From Corallococcus coralloides DSM 2259 (GTDB lineage: Bacteria; Myxococcota; Myxococcia; Myxococcales; Myxococcaceae): 64,000 bases of DNA. Made by a program: the position numbers and the translations under genes. The stretch lies in the NCBI RefSeq assembly GCF_000255295.1, contig NC_017030.1, forward strand, positions 4,836,001-4,900,000, read 5' to 3'. This document shows, one piece after another, positions 56,601 through 62,600 of the stretch (its first letter is position 1; the number at the start of each line of letters is the position of its first letter). The notes under the pieces were generated by a model. That model did not search any database and had not been told where the DNA came from. It saw nothing but the letters and a program-made list of their open reading frames with translations.

Positions 56601-59600
56601 CACGGCCTCCGTGCCGCTGGGCCGGCCGCTGCCCAACGCGCGGATGTACGTGCTGGACGCGGCGCTGCAGCCCGTCCCCGTGGGCGTGCCCGGCGAGCTG
56701 TTCATCGGCGGCGCGGGCGTGGCCCGGGGCTACCTGGGCCAGCCCGGCCTCACGATGGAGCGCTTCCTGGCGGATCCGTTCCACCCGGAGCCGGGCGCGC
56801 GCGTGTACCGCACGGGTGACCGCGTGCGCTACCTGCCGGACGGCGCGCTGGAGTTCCTGGGCCGCGTCGACTTCCAGGTGAAGGTGCGCGGCTTCCGCAT
56901 CGAGCTGCCGGAGATCGAAGCCGCGATGAGCGGCCTGCCCGGCGTCGCGGAGGTCGTCGTGCTGGCGCGCGAGGACGTGCCGGGCGACAAGCGCCTGGTG
57001 GCCTACGTCGTCGCGGTGCCCGGCCACACGCTGGAGGCCGGGGCGCTTCGCCAGGGCCTGAAGTCGCGGCTGCCGGACTACATGGTGCCGTCCGCCTTCG
57101 TCATGCTGGACGCGCTGCCGCTCACGTCCAACGGCAAGGTGGACCGCCGCGCGCTGCCCGCGCCGGAGAAGGAGACCGAAGCCGGCCGCGCCCACGTGGC
57201 CCCGCGCACTCCCACCGAGGAGCTCATCGCGGGCCTGTGGTCCAAGCTGCTGGGCGTGGAGCGCGTGGGCGTGAAGGACGACTTCTTCGCGCTCGGCGGC
57301 CACTCGCTGCTGGCGACGCAGATGATCTCCCGCATCCGGAGCGCGTTCCGCGTGGAGCTGCCCCTGCGCGCGCTCTTCGAGGCGACCACGGTGGAGACGC
57401 TCTCCGCCCGCGTGGACGAGGCGGTCCGCCAGGGCTTCGGCCTGGAGGCGCCGGCCATCGTGCCGCTGTCGCGTGAGCACACGCTGCCGCTGTCGTTCGC
57501 GCAGCAGCGCCTGTGGTTCCTGGATCAGCTGGAGCCGGACAGCGCGTTCTACAACATCGCCGCGCCGGTGATGCTGGACGGCTCGCTGGAAGTGGCCCCG
57601 CTGGAGCAGGCCTTCACGGAGCTGGTGCGCCGTCACGAAGTGCTGCGCACCACCTTCCGCGCGGAGGGTGGCAACCCGGTGCAGGTCGTCCACCCGGCGG
57701 CCCCCATGCCGCTGCCGCTCGTGGACCTCACGCACCTGCCGGAGGCCGAACGCGAGGCGAAGGCGCAGCGTCTGGCGGATGAGGACGCGGGCAGGCCGTT
57801 CAACCTGGCCACGGGCCCGCTGCTGCGCGCCACGCTGGTGCGCATCTCGGACGTGCGCCACATGCTGCTGCTCACGGTGCACCACATCGTGTCCGACGGC
57901 TGGTCGCGCGGCGTGCTCGTGCGTGAAGTGGCCGCGCTCTACGAGGCCTTCCGCCAGGGCAAGCCGTCGCCGCTGCCGGAGCTGCCGGTGCAGTACGCGG
58001 ACTACTCGGGCTGGCAGCGCGGCTGGCTCCAGGGCGACGTGCTGAAGAAGCAGGTCGGCTACTGGAAGCAGCAGCTGACCGGCGCGCCCTCCGCGCTGGA
58101 ACTGCCCACGGACTTCCCGCGCCCGGCCGTGCAGACGTACCGCGGCGAGACGCTGCCCTTCACGCTGCCGCGCGAGCTGTCGGATGCCCTGCGCGCCCTG
58201 GCGCTGAAGGAAGGCGTCACGCCGTACATGCTGCTGCTCACCGCGTGGCAGGTGCTGCTGGCGCGCCACGCGGGCCAGGACGACGTCACGGTGGGTTCGC
58301 CCGTGGCGGGCCGTGGCCGCATGGAGACCGAAGGCCTCATCGGCTTCTTCATCAACACGCTCGTGCTGCGCACGCGGCTGGAAGGGGACCCCTCGTTCCG
58401 CCAGGTGCTCGCGCGGGTGCGGGAGTCGGTGCTGGGCGCGCACGCGCACCAGGAAGTGCCCTTCGAGAAGCTGGTGGAGGAGCTGCAGCCGGTGCGCGAC
58501 ACCAGCCGCTCGCCGCTCTTCCAGGTGTGGTTCGTGCTGCACCAGGAGCTGGCGGCGAAGCTGTCCGTCCCGGGCCTCACTCTGAGCGCCTACGAGGCGG
58601 AAGCGCGCACCGCGAAGTTCGACCTGGCCCTGTCCATGCTGGACGCGGCGGACGGCTTCGTGGGCCGCCTGGAGTACAACTCCGACCTGTTCGCCCGCGC
58701 GACCGCAGAGCGGATGATGGCGCGCCTGCACGTGCTGCTGGCGGGCATCGTCGCGAAGCCCGAGTCGGCCGTGGGTGAGCTGCCCCTGCTGTCCGCCGAG
58801 GAGCGGCACCAGGTGCTGGTGGGCTGGAACAGCGTGCGCGCGGAGCTGCCGCGCGAGGCGACCATCCACTCGCTCATCGAAGCGCACGCGGAGGCCACGC
58901 CGGACGCGGTGGCCCTCGTGTACGAGGACCAGTCGCTCACGTACGCGGAGCTGGACGTGAAGGCGAACCAGCTGGCGCACCACCTGCGCCGCCGGTACGT
59001 CGGACGCGAAGTGCGCGTGGCGCTCTGCCTGGAGCGCTCGCTGGATCTCGTGGTGGGCATGCTCGGCATCCTCAAGGCCGGCGGCGCCTTCATCCCGTTG
59101 GATCCGTCGTACCCGGTGGAGCGGCTCGACTACATGCTGTCGGACTCGGGCGCGCCGGTGCTGGTGACGCAGGAGTCGCTGATGGACTCGCTGCCCACCG
59201 ACGGCCGCCTGACCATCCAGCTGGACATGGACGTGGACGCCATCGAGCGGATGCCGGAGGAGGCACCGCGCTCGGGCACGTCCGCCCACAACCTGGCCTA
59301 CGTCATCTACACGTCCGGCTCCACGGGCCGTCCCAAGGGCACGCTGCTCCAGCACGAGGGCCTGGTGAACACGGCCCTGCGCGCCGCCGCGGCGAAGCGG
59401 GTGGGGCCGGGCAGCCGCGTGTTGCAGTACGCGGCGTCCAGCTTCGATGCCAGCGTCTGGGAGATCTTCAGCACCCTGGCCGCGGGCGCCACGCTGGTGC
59501 TCGCGCCGCGCGACCGGCTGATGCCGGACGAGCCGCTGCGCACGCTGCTGAAGGAGCAGGGCATCACCACCGCCACGCTGACCCCGTCGGTGCTCGCGCA

Positions 59601-62600
59601 GCTGAGCACGGAAGGGCTGGAGGGCCTGCGCAGCGTCGTGTCCGCCGGTGAAGCGCTGAGCGTGGAGCTGGCGCGCAAGTGGGGCGCGGGGCGCCTCATG
59701 ATCAACGCCTACGGCCCCACGGAGGCCACGGTCTGCGCGACGCTGACCGAAGGCGGCGTGAACCCCGAGCGGATCACCATCGGCAAGCCGTGGGCGAACG
59801 CGCAGGTGTACGTGCTGGACGCGGCGCAGCGTCCGGTGCCGGTGGGCGTGGCCGGCGAGCTGTACATCGGCGGCGTGGCGCTGGCGCGCGGCTACCAGGG
59901 CCGGCCGGACCTGACGGCGGAGAAGTTCGTGCCGCATCCGTTCAGCCAGGAGCCGGGCGCCCGCGTGTACCGCACGGGTGACCGCGTGCGGTGGCTGGCC
60001 ACGGGCGAGCTGGAGTACCTGGGCCGCATCGACTTCCAGGTGAAGGTGCGCGGCTTCCGCATCGAGCTGGGCGAGGTCGAATCCGTGCTGCTGCACCACA
60101 CGGACATCCGCGAGGCGGCGGTGGTGGTGCGCGAGGACGTGCCGGGCGACAAGCGCCTGGTGGCCTACGTCGTCGCGCAGGAGGACACCGAGCTGGACGT
60201 GGCGGAGCTGCGGCGTCACCTGAAGGGCGAGGTGCCGGAGTACATGGTGCCGTCCGCCTTCGTGGTGCTGGAGGCGCTGCCGATGACGCCCGCGGGCAAG
60301 GTGGACCGCAAGGCGCTGCCCGCGCCGTCCGACGCCCGCATGGAGCGCAGCGAGGCGGAGTTCGCCGCGCCGCGCACGCCGACGGAGAAGATGCTCGCCA
60401 CGGTCTGGACGGAGATCCTGGACGTGAAGCGGGTAGGGGTGCGCGACAACTTCTTCGACCTGGGCGGGCACTCGCTCCTGGCCACGCAGGTCGCTTCGCG
60501 CATCCGCGAGGCGTTCGGCGTGGAGCTGCCGCTACGCGCGCTCTTCGAGGCGCCCACCATCGCGGACCTGGCCCAGCGCGTGGATCAGTCCGTGCGTTCG
60601 GAGCAGGGACTCCAGGCGCCGCCCATCGTGCCGCTGCCGCGCGAGGGCTCGCTGCCGCTGGGTCTTGCCCAGCAGCGCCTGTGGTTCCTGGACCAGATGG
60701 AGCCGGACAGCGCGTTCTACAACATCGTGCTGCCCGTCCGTCTGGAGGGTGAGCTGGACCTGGGCGTGCTGGAGCGGACCTTCACGGAGCTGGTGCGCCG
60801 GCATGAATCGCTGCGCACCACCTTCCACGCGGAAGGCGACCAGCCCGTGCAGCGCATCCACGCGCCCGCGCCCGCGTCGCTCAACGTCGTGGACCTGAGC
60901 GGCCTGCCGGACGCGGAGCGCGAGGCCGAGGCGAAGCGCCTGGCCGACGCGGAGACCAACCGGGGCTTCAAGCTGGCCACGGGGCCGCTCATGCGCGCCC
61001 TCATCCTGCGCATGTCGCAGACGGAGCACGTGCTGCTCCTGTCCTTGCACCACATCATCACGGACGGCTGGTCCATGAGCCTGCTCGTCCGGGAGATCGC
61101 CGCCATCTACGCGGCCTTCCGCGAGGACAAGCCGTCGCCGCTGCCGGAGCTGCCGGTGCAGTACGCGGACTACGCGGGCTGGCAGCGCGACTGGCTGCGC
61201 AGCGACGTGATGGGCAAGCACGTGGAGTACTGGCGGCAGCAGCTGTCCGGCGCGCCCTCCGCGCTGGAGCTGCCCACGGACTTCCCGCGCCCGGCGGTGA
61301 TGACGTACTCGGGCGGCGGCGTGGCGGTGAAGGTGCCGCAGGCGCTGTCGCAGCGGATCAAGGCGCTGTGCCGCGAGAAGGGCGTGACGCCGTTCATGTT
61401 CCTGCTGGCGGCGTGGCAGGTGCTCCTGGCGCGCCACGCGGGCCAGGACGACATCAGCGTGGGTTCGCCGGCCGCGGGCCGCGGGCACTCGTCGACGGAG
61501 GGCATCATCGGCTTCTTCGTCAACACGCTGGTGCTGCGCGCGAAGCTGGAGGGCAACCCGTCCTTCCGCGACGTGCTGACCCAGGTGCGTGACACGGTGC
61601 TGTCCGCGCACGTCCACCAGGAGGTCCCGTTCGAGAAGCTGGTGGAGGAGCTGCACCCGGTGCGCGACACCAGCCGCTCGCCGCTCTTCCAGGCCATGTT
61701 CGTGCTCCAGGCGGAGGAGCTGTCCGGCCAGGTGTCCGTGGCCGGCCTCACGCTGAAGACCTTCGAGGCCGAAGCGCGCACGGCGAAGTTCGACATGTCC
61801 CTGTCGCTCGCGGATGCGTCCGAGGGCTTCCTGGGCCGGCTCGCGTACAACTCCGACCTGTACTCCCGCGTCACCGCCGAGCGGCTGGTGCAGCACTTCG
61901 TGATGATGCTGGAAGGCATCGCCACGGACATGGACCAGCGCGTGATGGCGCTGCCGCTCATGACGGAGGACGAGGCGCGGCAGGAGCTGGTGGTGTGGAA
62001 CGACACCCGCGTGGACTTCCCGCGCGAGGCGTGCATCCAGTCGTTCATCCAGGCGCATGCCCGCGCCACGCCGGACGCCGTGGCGCTCGTCTACGAGGAC
62101 ACGTCGCTCACGTTCGCGCAGCTGGACGCGAAGGCGAACCAGCTGGCGCACCACCTGCGCACCCTGGGCGTCGCGCCGGAAGTGCGCGTGGCGCTCTGCC
62201 TGGACCGCTCGCTGGACCTGGTGGTCGGCATGCTGGGCGTGCTCAAGGCCGGCGGCGCGTTCGTGCCGCTCGACCCGGCGTACCCCATCGACCGGCTCGA
62301 CTACATGCTGGAGGACAGCGGCGCCACGGTGCTCGTGACGCGCGGCGAGCCCATGCCGGGCCTGCACGCGGAGGATCGCGTCGGGCTGCACCTGGATGAC
62401 GTCCGGGACGTTCTCAAGGCCATGCCCACCACGGCGCCGTCCGTGAACCTGACCTCCGCCAACCTGGCGTACGTCATCTACACGTCCGGCTCCACGGGCC
62501 GTCCCAAGGGCACGCTGCTCCAGCACCAGGGTCTGGTGAACACGGCCATCCAGGCGGGCCGCGCGCACCGCTACGCGCCGGGCAGCCGCGTGCTGCAGTA

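Noticed and set aside
55957-60471. Minus-strand open frame of about 1,500 codons opposite modules 5 and 6
   Set aside because: Antisense shadow of the NRPS with the same His/Arg/Leu bias and no recognisable domain.
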